Positions 16,143 to 24,665 of a stretch of DNA of 49,098 bases are shown piece by piece (positions within the stretch are counted from its first letter, which is position 1; each line of letters starts with the position of its first letter). The DNA is taken from contig NZ_JANIPJ010000010.1 in the NCBI RefSeq assembly GCF_024623455.1, forward strand, positions 1 to 49,098, read 5' to 3'. This DNA is from Paenibacillus soyae. GTDB lineage: Bacteria; Bacillota; Bacilli; Paenibacillales; Paenibacillaceae. Both the position numbers and the translations under genes were made by a program. The notes below the pieces were generated by a model. That model did no database searches. It worked only from the letters and a program-made list of their open reading frames with translations, and was not told where the DNA came from.

Positions 16143-17129
16143 TTAGTACACCAGTAATCCCATCGCGCGTTTGGCGGCGTCGAGCGTCTTCTGCGCTTCC
16201 TCGGACGCTTTGCGGGCGCCCTCCTTGAGGATGCGATCGAGCTCCTCGGACTGAATGAGCTCCTCGTACTTCTCCTGGAACGGAGTCAGCTTCGCGATGA
16301 CGACCTCCGCCAGCTCCTTCTTGAACGCGCCGTAGCCTTGGCCCTCGAAGCGTCTCTCGACGTCCGCGATCGAGACGTCGCCGAAGACGGAATAGATCTC
16401 GATCAGGTTGCTGACGGCCGGCTTCGCATCCCAGTCATAGCGCACAGCCATGTCGGAGTCCGTGACGGCGCGGGAGAACTTCTTGCGAATGACGGCCGGC
16501 GTGTCGAGCAGCAGCACATAGCTGCTGGTGTTCGGATTGCTTTTGCTCATTTTGCTCGACGGGTCGTCGAGGCCCATGACGCGCGCGCCGATCTCTTGGA
16601 TGACCGGCTCCGGCACGGTGAACGTCTCGCCGAAACGGTTGTTGAAGCGGGTCGCGAGGTCGCGGGTCAGCTCGAGATGCTGCTTCTGGTCGTCGCCCAC
16701 CGGCACGTGCGTCGCCTGATAGAGCAGGATGTCCGCGGCCATCAGAGCGGGATACGTGAAGAGAGCGGAGCTAACGACGTCTTTGCCCTCCGACTTGTCC
16801 TTGAACTGCGTCATGCGGCTCATCTCGCCGAAGTGCGCCTGCGTCTCCATGATCCAGCCAAGCTCGGCATGAGCCGGAACCTGCGATTGGAGGAAGATGG
16901 TGCTCTTGTCGGGATTGACGCCTGCGGCGATGTAGAGCGCGGCGATTTGGCGGGAGCGCTCCCGCAGCTCCTTCGGATCCTGCGGCACCGTAATCGCATG
17001 CAGATCGGGGATGAAGAAGAAGCCCTCGTATTCGTTCTGGAACATCACGTACTGGCGAAGCGCGCCGACGTAGCCGCCGATGTTCAGATCGCCGCTTGGT
17101 TTGATTCCGGATAAAATTCTTTTTACCAT
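16143..17129 (-). CDS. trpS: tryptophanyl-tRNA synthetase
   Basis: 328 residues, the usual length of bacterial TrpRS. This class I synthetase charges tRNA-Trp in the cytoplasm. The HIGH-type motif is PSGDLNIGGYVGAL near residue 11, where N replaces the first His; the position is variable in TrpRS. KMSKS appears as SSKMSKSNPN near 190, and VGDDQKQHLELTRDLA near 140 is characteristic. The start is ATG 17129 with GAGAGGG upstream. The frame stays open to 17213, but that part overlaps the leader terminator region. It is expressed from its own promoter through a T-box leader. Confidence 0.96.
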   Translation of the reverse strand: MVKRILSGIKPSGDLNIGGYVGALRQYVMFQNEYEGFFFIPDLHAITVPQDPKELRERSRQIAALYIAAGVNPDKSTIFLQSQVPAHAELGWIMETQAHFGEMSRMTQFKDKSEGKDVVSSALFTYPALMAADILLYQATHVPVGDDQKQHLELTRDLATRFNNRFGETFTVPEPVIQEIGARVMGLDDPSSKMSKSNPNTSSYVLLLDTPAVIRKKFSRAVTDSDMAVRYDWDAKPAVSNLIEIYSVFGDVSIADVERRFEGQGYGAFKKELAEVVIAKLTPFQEKYEELIQSEELDRILKEGARKASEEAQKTLDAAKRAMGLLVY

Positions 17130-17180
17130 GGATGAACCCTCTCTTCTCATTAAATAATGAAATGCGCGTCTTTCCCGGGG

Positions 17181-17521
17181 ACATAAGGCCATAAAAAAAC
17201 GCCCCGTCCCCATGCAAGGGACGAAGCGATGCTCCGCGATACCACCCGAATTCGGCCAGCCGGCCGCACTCTGTCATGAACGGAGCAATAAGGCGCATAT
17301 GCCGCGTCCGCTTGCGTGCTTTCGATCATGCCTCCCCAAGGTAACGGAGGGAGCTGCCGTCGAAGCCTACTGCCCCCGGAGGAGGTTCGGTTCGAAGCGA
17401 TGGGATCCATTCGCCAAGGGCTCATGCGCCGGACCTTTCACCAATCGCCGGCTCGCTATAGCATGGGCGCCATAGGGTACTACTTCCCATCATGGCTGTG
17501 TCTGTATGTTATCGGTTATTG
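17181..17521 (-). ncRNA. T-box riboswitch, tRNA-Trp specific
   Basis: The leader is about 340 nt. The conserved T-box, read on the minus strand as GGGTGGTATCGCGG, is at 17234-17247 just before the terminator. Stem I elements AGTA and GGTG are visible (about 17487 and 17440). The likely specifier codon is TGG at 17407-17409, in the context GCGAATGGATCC, which fits a tryptophan gene. Uncharged tRNA-Trp would stabilise the antiterminator and allow trpS transcription. The 5' end is set from the promoter, and the specifier was placed by eye. Confidence 0.9.
17193..17223 (-). terminator. T-box leader terminator of trpS
   Basis: On the minus strand CGTCCC pairs with GGGACG (17205-17210 with 17218-17223). 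The hairpin is followed by GGGGCG and a run of seven T (A at 17193-17199). It is the alternative to the antiterminator that contains the T-box. Confidence 0.85.
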
Positions 17522-17527
17522 TTACCT

Positions 17528-17556
17528 AGAATATCCGTTAAAGCCTTCGGAGTCAA
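17528..17556 (-). promoter_or_regulatory. sigma-A promoter of trpS
   Basis: On the minus strand TTGACT (17551-17556), a 17 bp spacer and TATTCT (17528-17533). Transcription would begin near 17520, at the 5' end of the T-box leader. Confidence 0.75.
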
Positions 17557-17672
17557 GTAGGCGGCTGCCGGCATCGGACAAGCCTTTACAATACTTTAAC
17601 GCCATTATTAACATCATGAAAACAAACCCTCTATACACTTGGCTTAATCATGTTATAGGGAGTGGATGAGAA

Positions 17673-19907
17673 GTGAAGAAGGTTAGCAAAAAAGCGCTGT
17701 CCATCTTTGTCGCGTCGCAGCTTGCGCTGGGCACGATGCTGGGAGGAAGCGCGGTAATGGCGGAAGAGGCCGCTCCGGCCGAGGAAGCGCAAGCTACATA
17801 TGCGCTTAACAAAATCGGCTCTTATGAAGTAGGAACGCATAACGAGGACGGCGGCGTCGCCGAAATCGTGAAATACAATAAGGACAACGGCAAGTTCTAC
17901 TTGGTGAACGGCTCGAGCAATCCTCCAAGCCTGGATATCGTGTCGCTGGGCGACGGCCAAGGCGAGCTGAAGAAGGAGAAGACGGTGCTGGTGAAGGAGC
18001 TGGCCGAGACGAACGGCTTCGTGTTCGGCGACCTGACTAGCGTCGTCGTGAATACCGAGACGGATCTGGTGTACGTGGCGGTTCAGGAGGCGGATGCCGC
18101 GAAGCCGGGCAAAATTCTCGCGCTCGACTACGACGGCGAGCTTGTGAAGGAATACGCGGCGGGCATCCAGCCGGACATGATTACGGCGACGGCCGACGGC
18201 AAATACGTGCTGACGGCGGACGAGGCGGAGCATCGCACGGGCGTTCCGGGCGCGGATCCGAAGGGCAGCGTGACGATCGTCGATACGGTGGGCGGGAAGT
18301 CGGTTCAGGTGTATTTTGACAAGCCGGCGGTTATTGCGGACGATGTCCATATTCGTGGAGCCGTAGATGCGAACGGCATTATTGCCGGCGCTGGCACCAA
18401 AGCGGACGCGCTGTACGATCTGGAGCCGGAGTACATCACGATCTCCGAGGACGGCAAGCTGGCTTACGTGACGCTGCAGGAGAACAATGCGATCGCGACG
18501 GTAGACATCGCGAAGGGCGAGATCGTGTCGGTGAAGTCGCTTGGCTACAAGGACTACAACGATCCTGCCAATGAGCTGGATATCGTGAAGGACGGCGAAA
18601 TCAAGTTCGAGAACGTGCCTTTCCTCGGTGCTTACATGCCGGATGGCATCGCTTCGTATACCGTCGACGGCAAAACGTATGTCGTGACGGCGAACGAAGG
18701 CGACGCGACGGAGTGGCCGAATCGCGTGGGCGTCAGCGAAGTGGGCGAGCTGAAGGGCAAGCTGGATGCGGAGTCGGAGGCTTATAAGTTTCTGCAGGGA
18801 ACGGACGCTTATGACGGCGTCGAGGCGATGACGGACCGCGGCAATGACGCCATCTATATGTACGGCGGACGCTCCTTCTCGATCTACGAGGCGGACACGA
18901 TGAAGCAAGTATTCGACAGCGGCAGCGACTTCGAGCGGATTACGGCGACTGCCGTGCCGGAATACTTCAATACCAGCAACAGCAAAGCGAAGCTGGACGA
19001 CCGCAGCGAGAAGAAAGGCCCTGAGCCGGAGGACGTGAAGATTGGCGTCATCGGCGACCGGACGTACGCGTTCATCGGCCTCGAGCGCATCGGCGGCGTT
19101 ATGATGTACGACGTCACGAATCCGCTCGAGCCATCGTTCGTCAGCTATGTGAACACGCGCGAGTTCGCGGATACGGAAGGCGAAGTGATTCTGGACACCG
19201 ATACAGCGCCTGAGGGACTGGAGTTTATCTCGGCCGAGGACAGCCCGACCGGCAATCCGCTGCTGCTCGTGGCTTTCGAAGTCGGCGGTAAGGTCGGCGT
19301 GTTCGAAGTGGCGGAGGAGAGCGTTCTTTCCGAAATTTCGTTCACGGACATTGAGGACAGCTATGCCAAGGAAGCGATTGAAATGCTCGCGACGTTCGGC
19401 TATATGAACGGCGTAGGCGAAGACAAGTTCGCTCCGAAGGCAGGCATGACCCGCGCCGACTTCACGCTGCTGCTGGCAAGGCTGGCGGAGGTTGAGCTCG
19501 GTGAGCTGGACCGGTCCAGCTTTACCGATGTAGCTGCGGATGCTTATTATGCGGCGGCTGTCGAATGGGCGGCGGAGAACGGCATTGTTAATGGCATGGG
19601 TGACGGCTCTTTCCAGCCGGAAGAAGGCGTGACGCGCGAGCAGATGGCGGCGATGCTGGTCCGGAACGCGAAATTAATGGGAATCGAGCTGCCTAAAGCG
19701 AATGAGCCGATCGTCTTCTCGGATGAAGCCTCCATCAGCGAATACGCGAAGGAAGCGGTGGCCATCGCGCAGCAAGCGGGCATCATCTCGGGCAAGGATA
19801 GCGCGGCTGGCGTCATCTTCGCGCCACAGGAGATGGCAACACGCGAGCAGACGGCCATGATGCTGTTTCATTTGATGAGCGCGGTCATGGCTAGCGCTGC
19901 GGAATAA
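17673..19907 (+). CDS. SLH-anchored choice-of-anchor I protein
   Basis: 744 residues. A signal peptide (ending about AVMAEE) leads into a beta-propeller-like region of the choice-of-anchor I family, seen as repeated strands such as FYLVNGSSNPPSLDIV, GIQPDMITATADGKYVLTADE and EPEYITISEDGKLAYVTLQENNAIATVD, up to about residue 545. Three SLH repeats (about 555-744) attach it to the cell wall; ITR-type TRADF, TREQM and TREQT motifs are present. Related proteins are often called alkaline-phosphatase-like, but no catalytic residues can be named here. The start is GTG 17673 with GGGAGTGG upstream. It is divergent from trpS and monocistronic. Confidence 0.85.
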   Translation: MKKVSKKALSIFVASQLALGTMLGGSAVMAEEAAPAEEAQATYALNKIGSYEVGTHNEDGGVAEIVKYNKDNGKFYLVNGSSNPPSLDIVSLGDGQGELKKEKTVLVKELAETNGFVFGDLTSVVVNTETDLVYVAVQEADAAKPGKILALDYDGELVKEYAAGIQPDMITATADGKYVLTADEAEHRTGVPGADPKGSVTIVDTVGGKSVQVYFDKPAVIADDVHIRGAVDANGIIAGAGTKADALYDLEPEYITISEDGKLAYVTLQENNAIATVDIAKGEIVSVKSLGYKDYNDPANELDIVKDGEIKFENVPFLGAYMPDGIASYTVDGKTYVVTANEGDATEWPNRVGVSEVGELKGKLDAESEAYKFLQGTDAYDGVEAMTDRGNDAIYMYGGRSFSIYEADTMKQVFDSGSDFERITATAVPEYFNTSNSKAKLDDRSEKKGPEPEDVKIGVIGDRTYAFIGLERIGGVMMYDVTNPLEPSFVSYVNTREFADTEGEVILDTDTAPEGLEFISAEDSPTGNPLLLVAFEVGGKVGVFEVAEESVLSEISFTDIEDSYAKEAIEMLATFGYMNGVGEDKFAPKAGMTRADFTLLLARLAEVELGELDRSSFTDVAADAYYAAAVEWAAENGIVNGMGDGSFQPEEGVTREQMAAMLVRNAKLMGIELPKANEPIVFSDEASISEYAKEAVAIAQQAGIISGKDSAAGVIFAPQEMATREQTAMMLFHLMSAVMASAAE

Positions 19908-19963
19908 CAGATCAACAGACTCTTCGCCAGGCTGGGAAGCCGCTGGGCAGGTCTGCATGGATG

Positions 19964-20003
19964 AAAAAGGCACAGCCTTCAGGAATGGAGGCTGCGCCTT
20001 TTT
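19964..20003 (+). terminator. strong rho-independent terminator
   Basis: AAAAAGGCACAGCCT (19964-19978) pairs with AGGCTGCGCCTTTTT (19989-20003) with one mismatch, followed by more T. It ends the choice-of-anchor transcript. Confidence 0.9.
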
Positions 20004-20045
20004 TTAGTGTGGGGACGCTGTCGGGCGTTTCGAGCGCCTCCCTTG

Positions 20046-20186
20046 GCACGATCGTTTCGAGCGTCTCGAGTACCGCGAGCTAGCGCTTCCCGTGCCCGCG
20101 CGCATCGATCAGCCCGATCACCTCGAGCGCTTCCCGCGCACGATCTTCTCGAGCGTCTCGATCGCCGCGAGCGAGCGCTTACCGTG
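20046..20186. repeat. degenerate ~92 bp tandem duplication
   Basis: A ~49 bp block at 20046-20094 (GCACGATCGTTTCGAGCG...) recurs at 20138-20186 with a handful of changes. Weaker CTCGAGCGC echoes lie between them. It contains no ribosome site or credible gene. Confidence 0.7.
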
Positions 20187-20210
20187 GCACGAGTACCTCG
20201 AACACCTCAA

Positions 20211-20405
20211 GCGCCTAACGGAACTGAGCGACTCTATTTTGGGGAAAAAACGTGATTTTCCCATGCTAGCGGAACTGAGCGCCGTTATTTGATGGTTTTA
20301 GGGGAGATTCCCAGTGAAATCGAAGGAATAAGGGCGCTCAGTTCCGTATGTCCCCCCGAAAGCCCTGATTTCCGATGAATAACGTCGCTCATTTCCGTTA
20401 GCGCC
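20211..20405. repeat. nested inverted repeat of four ~23 bp units
   Basis: The core (t)GCGGAACTGAGCG..TATTT occurs at 20216-20239 and 20267-20290 in one orientation, and inverted at 20327-20348 and 20378-20400. Outer arms pair with outer arms and inner with inner, so the ~190 bp can fold into two nested hairpins. No gene lies within. The pattern resembles intergenic repeats common in Paenibacillaceae as I remember them. Confidence 0.8.
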
Positions 20406-20605
20406 CATCGGTCGGCTGCCATGCCGACCATTCGACGGACTAGCTGGCTCGAGTGTTTCTTGCCGTGCTCGTGGGGGGAAGTGCGGTTCACAAAATCGCA
20501 TGCTTTTTCGCCAATAATTGCTGATGCAACGAAGTTCATTGTGTGCTACGATACGATGGTCATATAGAGAAAACAAGACAAGAGATACAGAATGAAGGTG
20601 ATAGG

Positions 20606-22012
20606 ATGGAAGGGCATGCTGGTCAGGCATCACCCAAGAAAGACAACGGAGCGAAGGATTTAAAGCTGTTCTATCTGACGTGGCCTATATTTCTAGAAGT
20701 GACATTGTTCATGATGATGGGGATCGCGGATACGTTCATGCTGAGCGCGATTTCCGACAACGCGGTATCGGGCGTCGGCGCGGCGAACCAGTATCTGCAC
20801 ATCGCGATTCTGCTGCTGGAGGTCATCGGCAACGGGGCGTCCATCGTCGTGGCGCAGTATATCGGATCGCGGAAGTTTTTTGAAGCGGCCAAAATATCCG
20901 CGCTCGCCGTCACGCTTAACTTGATCGTTGGCGTCGTGATGAGCATAGGGTTTGTTTTGTTCAATGGTTATCTGCTGCGCTCGCTGAACCTGACAGGCGA
21001 AGTATACGAGTTCGCGCAGAGCTATCTCGGCATCGTGGGTGGGGCGATCTTCCTGCAGGCAATCATTAACTCGCTGGCCGCGATTGTCCGCGTGCACGGC
21101 TTCACGAAGGAAGCGATGCTCGTCGCGCTCGGGATGAACGTCATCCACATTATCGGCAACTACGCTCTGATCTTCGGCAACTTCGGCATGCCGGCGATGG
21201 GCGTCGAAGGCGCGGCGATCTCCACGATCGCAAGCCGGCTCATCGCGGTAGTTGTGTTCTTCTGGCTGCTGTATCGGATTATGGAAGTGCGGATCAAGGT
21301 TAGCTATTATTTGAATTTGTCCAAGGAATACGTCGGCAAAATATTAAAAATCGGCATCCCGTCGGCGCTGGAGCAGGTCATGTATCATTGCTGTCAGATG
21401 ATTTTCCTGTTCTACACGACGTATCTGGGAGAAGCGGCTTTGGCCGCCAAGCAGTACGCGTCGAACATTTCAATGTTCATCTATTTGTTCGCGTTCGCGG
21501 TCGGCATCGGCACGTCGATTATGGTCGGCCGGTTCGTCGGTGCGGGACGTCCGGACGACGCGTACAAACGCGTCTGGATGAGCGTTCGCTCGGCCAGCGT
21601 GGTGTCGTTGTTCATGATCGGCGTGGTCGTCCTATTCCGCGAGCAGCTTGTCGGGATATTCACGGACGACGCGGAGGTGCTCCGGATCGGGGCGCAGGTC
21701 TTGCTCTATAGCATCATTCTTGAGACTGGCCGGACGATCAACATCGTCATCGTCAACTCGCTGCGCGCCTCCGGCGACGCCAAATATCCGCTGTGGGTCG
21801 GCATGTTCACGATGGTCGGCATGAGCTTGTCGCTTGGCTATCTGTTCGTGTTCCATATGAATATGGGACTGGTGGGCATTTGGTTGGCGATCGCGGCGGA
21901 CGAATGGGTTCGCGCGGTCATCTTCTACTTCCGCTGGCGCAGCCGCGCCTGGGAGAGGCACTCGCTGGTGCGCCCGGACGTGCAGCCGGATGCGGTGGCG
22001 GCGCATACGTAG
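20606..22012 (+). CDS. MATE-family efflux transporter
   Basis: 468 residues with about twelve membrane segments. It begins with a short charged leader, then FYLTWPIFLEVTLFMMMGIADTFML, the first helix typical of MATE exporters. The duplicated N- and C-halves are visible, with GIPSALEQVMYHCCQMIF opening the second half. MATE proteins export cationic drugs or metabolites in exchange for Na+ or H+. The substrate is not predictable here. The start is ATG 20606 after GAAGGTG. The earlier in-frame GTG at 20543 adds an unlikely charged extension. Confidence 0.88.
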   Translation: MEGHAGQASPKKDNGAKDLKLFYLTWPIFLEVTLFMMMGIADTFMLSAISDNAVSGVGAANQYLHIAILLLEVIGNGASIVVAQYIGSRKFFEAAKISALAVTLNLIVGVVMSIGFVLFNGYLLRSLNLTGEVYEFAQSYLGIVGGAIFLQAIINSLAAIVRVHGFTKEAMLVALGMNVIHIIGNYALIFGNFGMPAMGVEGAAISTIASRLIAVVVFFWLLYRIMEVRIKVSYYLNLSKEYVGKILKIGIPSALEQVMYHCCQMIFLFYTTYLGEAALAAKQYASNISMFIYLFAFAVGIGTSIMVGRFVGAGRPDDAYKRVWMSVRSASVVSLFMIGVVVLFREQLVGIFTDDAEVLRIGAQVLLYSIILETGRTINIVIVNSLRASGDAKYPLWVGMFTMVGMSLSLGYLFVFHMNMGLVGIWLAIAADEWVRAVIFYFRWRSRAWERHSLVRPDVQPDAVAAHT

Positions 22013-22056
22013 AGCATTCCAGAGTTAGTGCCGTGGGGCACCACCGAGCAGAAGGG

Positions 22057-22083
22057 CCGCTTATCCTGCCTGAGGATAAGCGG
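22057..22083 (+). terminator. terminator of the MATE gene
   Basis: CCGCTTATCC (22057-22066) pairs with GGATAAGCGG (22074-22083) and is followed by a run of T. Confidence 0.9.
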
Positions 22084-22097
22084 TCTTTTTTTTTAAT

Positions 22098-22300
22098 GGA
22101 ATAGACGTGCCATGAACGCTTATTGCCGCAGCACCCCGTATTCGCGCGGAATAGGCGTGTCACGCAAACTTAATGCTCACGCCACCCCGCATTCAAGCGG
22201 AATAGACGTGCTACACACGCTTAGTACTCGCGACACGCCGCATTCGAGCGGAATAGACATGCCACGCACGCTTATAGCCCACCACCACTCCCATGCATAA
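22098..22300. repeat. minisatellite, four copies of a 50-51 bp unit
   Basis: Units begin GGAATAGACGTG (or close variants) at 22098, 22148, 22199 and 22250. Each continues through CACGC..TTA..GC and CACCCCGCATTCGAGC. The copies diverge by about 15-25%. One plus-strand frame stays open through the array and would give 17-residue repeats (TPHSSGID), but it has no ribosome site, so it is probably non-coding. Confidence 0.88.
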
Positions 22301-22375
22301 GAACGACAAGTTTGGCCAAGCTAACATTCATGGAAGAGTCCAGCGTAGTCGGAATATCTTTTTTGAAATCGGGTG

Positions 22376-22404
22376 TTGACAATACCATAATCGTCTGATA
22401 TCTT
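22376..22404 (+). promoter_or_regulatory. sigma-A promoter of the MarR regulator gene
   Basis: A perfect TTGACA (22376-22381), a 17 bp spacer and TATCTT (22399-22404). The -10 box is embedded in the operator palindrome. Confidence 0.82.
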
Positions 22405-22416
22405 TAAATTAAGATA
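22399..22416. promoter_or_regulatory. MhqR-type operator O1
   Basis: TATCTTTAAATTAAGATA is an 18 bp inverted repeat with perfect TATCTT/AAGATA arms that overlaps the -10 box. It resembles the ATCT-n-AGAT palindromes bound by MhqR in Bacillus subtilis, and a sister site lies at 23013-23030. Autorepression is the obvious reading. Confidence 0.7.
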
Positions 22417-22456
22417 AACGAAATTAAGAAATAACGAGCAAGCGGAGGTGAAAGCA

Positions 22457-22909
22457 GTGAGCGAAAGCAACGACATCAAGAATGAAGCGCTCGACCTGTA
22501 CATCGCATTGTCCCGGGCCAGCCAGTGGGTGAACGCCCATGGAGACCGAGATATTCGCAGACATGGTCTGAACCGGACCGAGTTCGGCGTGCTGGAGCTT
22601 CTGTACCATAGAGGACCGCAGCCGCTGCAGCAGATCGGCGGTAAGGTGCTCATGAGCAGCGGCAACATCACGTACGTCATCGACAAGCTGGAGAAGAAGA
22701 GCCTCGTGAGGAGGCGCACCTCCAAGGAAGACCGCCGATTGATCTACGCCGAAGTGACGGATGAAGGCTGTCGGTTCATAGAAGAGATCTTCCCGGAGCA
22801 CACTAGCGTTATCGAGCAAGCAACGGCAGGGTTAACGCCGGAAGAGAAGCGGGCGGCGAGCGAGCTGCTGAAGAAGCTTGGGAAATACGCGCAGCAGTCC
22901 TACAAGTAG
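22457..22909 (+). CDS. mhqR: MarR-family repressor, MhqR-like
   Basis: 150 residues. It is a winged-helix MarR regulator: helices up to SRASQWVN, then LNRTEFGVLELLY, LQQIGGKVLMSSGNITYVIDKL as the recognition helix, and RRRTSKEDRRLIYAEVTDEG as the wing. The DR in the wing (EDRR) is typical. MhqR of B. subtilis represses dioxygenases and a hydrolase that detoxify quinones, and here just such genes follow. The start is GTG 22457, seven bases after GGAGGTG. Its own promoter and that of the dioxygenase operon both carry the same palindrome. No obvious redox cysteine pair is visible. Confidence 0.82.
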   Translation: MSESNDIKNEALDLYIALSRASQWVNAHGDRDIRRHGLNRTEFGVLELLYHRGPQPLQQIGGKVLMSSGNITYVIDKLEKKSLVRRRTSKEDRRLIYAEVTDEGCRFIEEIFPEHTSVIEQATAGLTPEEKRAASELLKKLGKYAQQSYK

Positions 22910-22990
22910 CATCGTCAAGCGGGATGGCGGCAGGCAATGGTTGAGTCGGCTGTCATCACAAGGTAAAGCATCTCAGGCGAATGCACCAAG

Positions 22991-23030
22991 GGGACTGCTT
23001 TCGCAGATCATATATCTTAAATTTAAGAAA
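22991..23030. promoter_or_regulatory. operator O2 and likely promoter of the dioxygenase operon
   Basis: TCTTAAATTTAAGA (23015-23028) is a perfect 14 bp palindrome within TATCTTAAATTTAAGAAA (23013-23030), close to O1. TATCTT at 23013-23018 can serve as the -10, with a weak GGGACT -35 at 22991-22996. Confidence 0.68.
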
Positions 23031-23064
23031 CTTAAAAATTAGTAAACAAAGGGAGAGATTCATT

Positions 23065-24033
23065 ATGACAACTCAAAACCAAGCAGTTCAACAAACGGCA
23101 GGTATTCACCACATTACGGCATTCGTTCGGCACCCGCAGGTCACATCGGATTTCTACGCAGGCATTCTGGGACTTCGTCTCGTGAAAAAAACCGTTAACT
23201 TCGACGCTCCTGAAGTGTATCATCTATACTTCGGCGACCAAGCGGGCAGCCCGGGCACCATCATCACCTTCTTCCCTTGGGAAAACTCTCGCAAAGGACG
23301 CATCGGCGGCGGTCAGGTCGGTATTACGACATATGTTGTTCCGGTAGGTTCTTACGACTTCTGGAAAGAGCGCCTGGCGGGGTTCGGCGTTGAAGTGCAA
23401 GAAACGGAGCGTTTCGGCGAACGCTACCTTCAGTTCGCGGATCCGGACGGTCTCCGCAGCGAGATCGTGGAGCGCGAGGAAGGAACGAACAGCGAATGGG
23501 CATTCGGCGGCATTACGACTGACCAAGCGATCAAAGGCTTCGGCGGCGCCGTACTCTTCAGCATCAATCCGGAATCGACGGGCAAACTGCTGGAGAACGT
23601 AATGGGCCTGACAAAAATCGGCGAGGACGTCGGCTTCGTCCGCTACCGCTCCTTCGGCGACCTCGGCAATGTCATCGACGTGAACGCTACCGCAATGGCT
23701 GTCGGACACGGCGGACACGGTACGGTGCATCATATCGCATGGCGCGCCAAAGACGACGCGGAGCACGCGCTCTGGAGAGAGCACGTGGCGCAGAACGGCT
23801 ACCAGCCAACGCCGATCGTAGACCGTCAATACTTCAATGCGCTATACTTCCGGGAAGAGGGCGGCATTCTGTTCGAGATCGCGACGGATCCTCCAGGCTT
23901 CGCCCGCGACGAAGAGCCGGAGCATCTGGGCGAAGAGCTGAAGCTGCCGGAGTGGTACGAGAAACACCGCGGCGAAATCGAAAAACTGCTGACGCCATTT
24001 GAAGTTCGAGTATTGGAGGGGGAATGGAAATGA
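23065..24033 (+). CDS. ring-cleaving dioxygenase, MhqA/MhqO family
   Basis: 322 residues built of two vicinal-oxygen-chelate (glyoxalase/extradiol dioxygenase) halves. Likely metal ligands are His in GIHHITAF (15-16), His in GTVHHIAW (about 220) and Glu in ILFEIATDPPGF (about 270). The family contains the MhqA, MhqE and MhqO hydroquinone dioxygenases of Bacillus, which open catechol or hydroquinone rings. The start is ATG 23065 after GGGAGAG. The stop overlaps the next start (ATGA at 24030). The substrate is predicted from family and context. Confidence 0.87.
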   Translation: MTTQNQAVQQTAGIHHITAFVRHPQVTSDFYAGILGLRLVKKTVNFDAPEVYHLYFGDQAGSPGTIITFFPWENSRKGRIGGGQVGITTYVVPVGSYDFWKERLAGFGVEVQETERFGERYLQFADPDGLRSEIVEREEGTNSEWAFGGITTDQAIKGFGGAVLFSINPESTGKLLENVMGLTKIGEDVGFVRYRSFGDLGNVIDVNATAMAVGHGGHGTVHHIAWRAKDDAEHALWREHVAQNGYQPTPIVDRQYFNALYFREEGGILFEIATDPPGFARDEEPEHLGEELKLPEWYEKHRGEIEKLLTPFEVRVLEGEWK

Positions 24034-24659
24034 CAACATCGACAATGAACCATCTATTCGTTAAAGGCTCGGACGAGAGCGCGCCGGTCCTGCTGCTGCT
24101 GCACGGAACGGGGGGAACCGAGAGGGACCTCCTCCCGCTCGCGGAGATGATCTCTCCCGCCTCTTCGGTGCTTAGCGTTCGGGGCAACGTGAGGGAGAAC
24201 GGGATGCCGAGGTTTTTCCGCAGGCTGGCGGAGGGCGTATTCGATATCGAGGACCTGATCTTCCGCACGAAGGAGCTGAGCGATTTCCTGGACAGCGCCG
24301 CGGAAGAATACGGCTTCGACCGGAAGAATATCGTGGCGGTGGGGTATTCGAACGGCGCCAACATCGCGGCCAGCCTGCTGTTCCACTTCGAGGACGCGCT
24401 GCGCGGAGCCGTGCTGCATCATCCGATGGTGCCGCTGCGGGGCGTAACGCTGCCAGATATGGCCGGGCTGCCGGTCTTCATCGGAGCGGGAGAAAACGAC
24501 CCGATCTGCTCGCCGAGCGAAACGCGAGAGCTGGAGCAGCTGCTCGGCGGAGCGGGAGCGGCCGTCACGACGCACTGGGAGCGCTTCGGGCATCAGCTGA
24601 CTGGCAGCGAAGCCGAGACCGCGGCGGTTTGGTTCAAGCGGCAATTCGGGAAGGAGTGA
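24030..24659 (+). CDS. alpha/beta hydrolase, MhqD-like carboxylesterase/phospholipase family
   Basis: 209 residues. The fold is the alpha/beta hydrolase of the phospholipase/carboxylesterase family: oxyanion region LLLLHGTGGTERDLL, nucleophile serine in VGYSNGAN near residue 107, acid in GAGENDPICS and histidine in RFGHQLT. B. subtilis MhqD is the homologue in the quinone regulon and follows the same logic of clearing ring-cleavage products. The start is ATG 24030, which overlaps the dioxygenase stop and lies eight bases after GGAGGGG; ATG 24024 is too close to that site. Confidence 0.85.
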   Translation: MTTSTMNHLFVKGSDESAPVLLLLHGTGGTERDLLPLAEMISPASSVLSVRGNVRENGMPRFFRRLAEGVFDIEDLIFRTKELSDFLDSAAEEYGFDRKNIVAVGYSNGANIAASLLFHFEDALRGAVLHHPMVPLRGVTLPDMAGLPVFIGAGENDPICSPSETRELEQLLGGAGAAVTTHWERFGHQLTGSEAETAAVWFKRQFGKE

Positions 24660-24665
24660 GCAGCC

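Noticed and set aside
22098..22300. CRISPR-like spacing of repeats
   Set aside because: The 50-51 bp units are contiguous and diverge along their whole length. There is no constant repeat with variable spacers and no cas gene.
22112..22300. A 62-residue repeat protein
   Set aside because: The open frame is explained by the 51 bp period being a multiple of three. It has no ribosome site.
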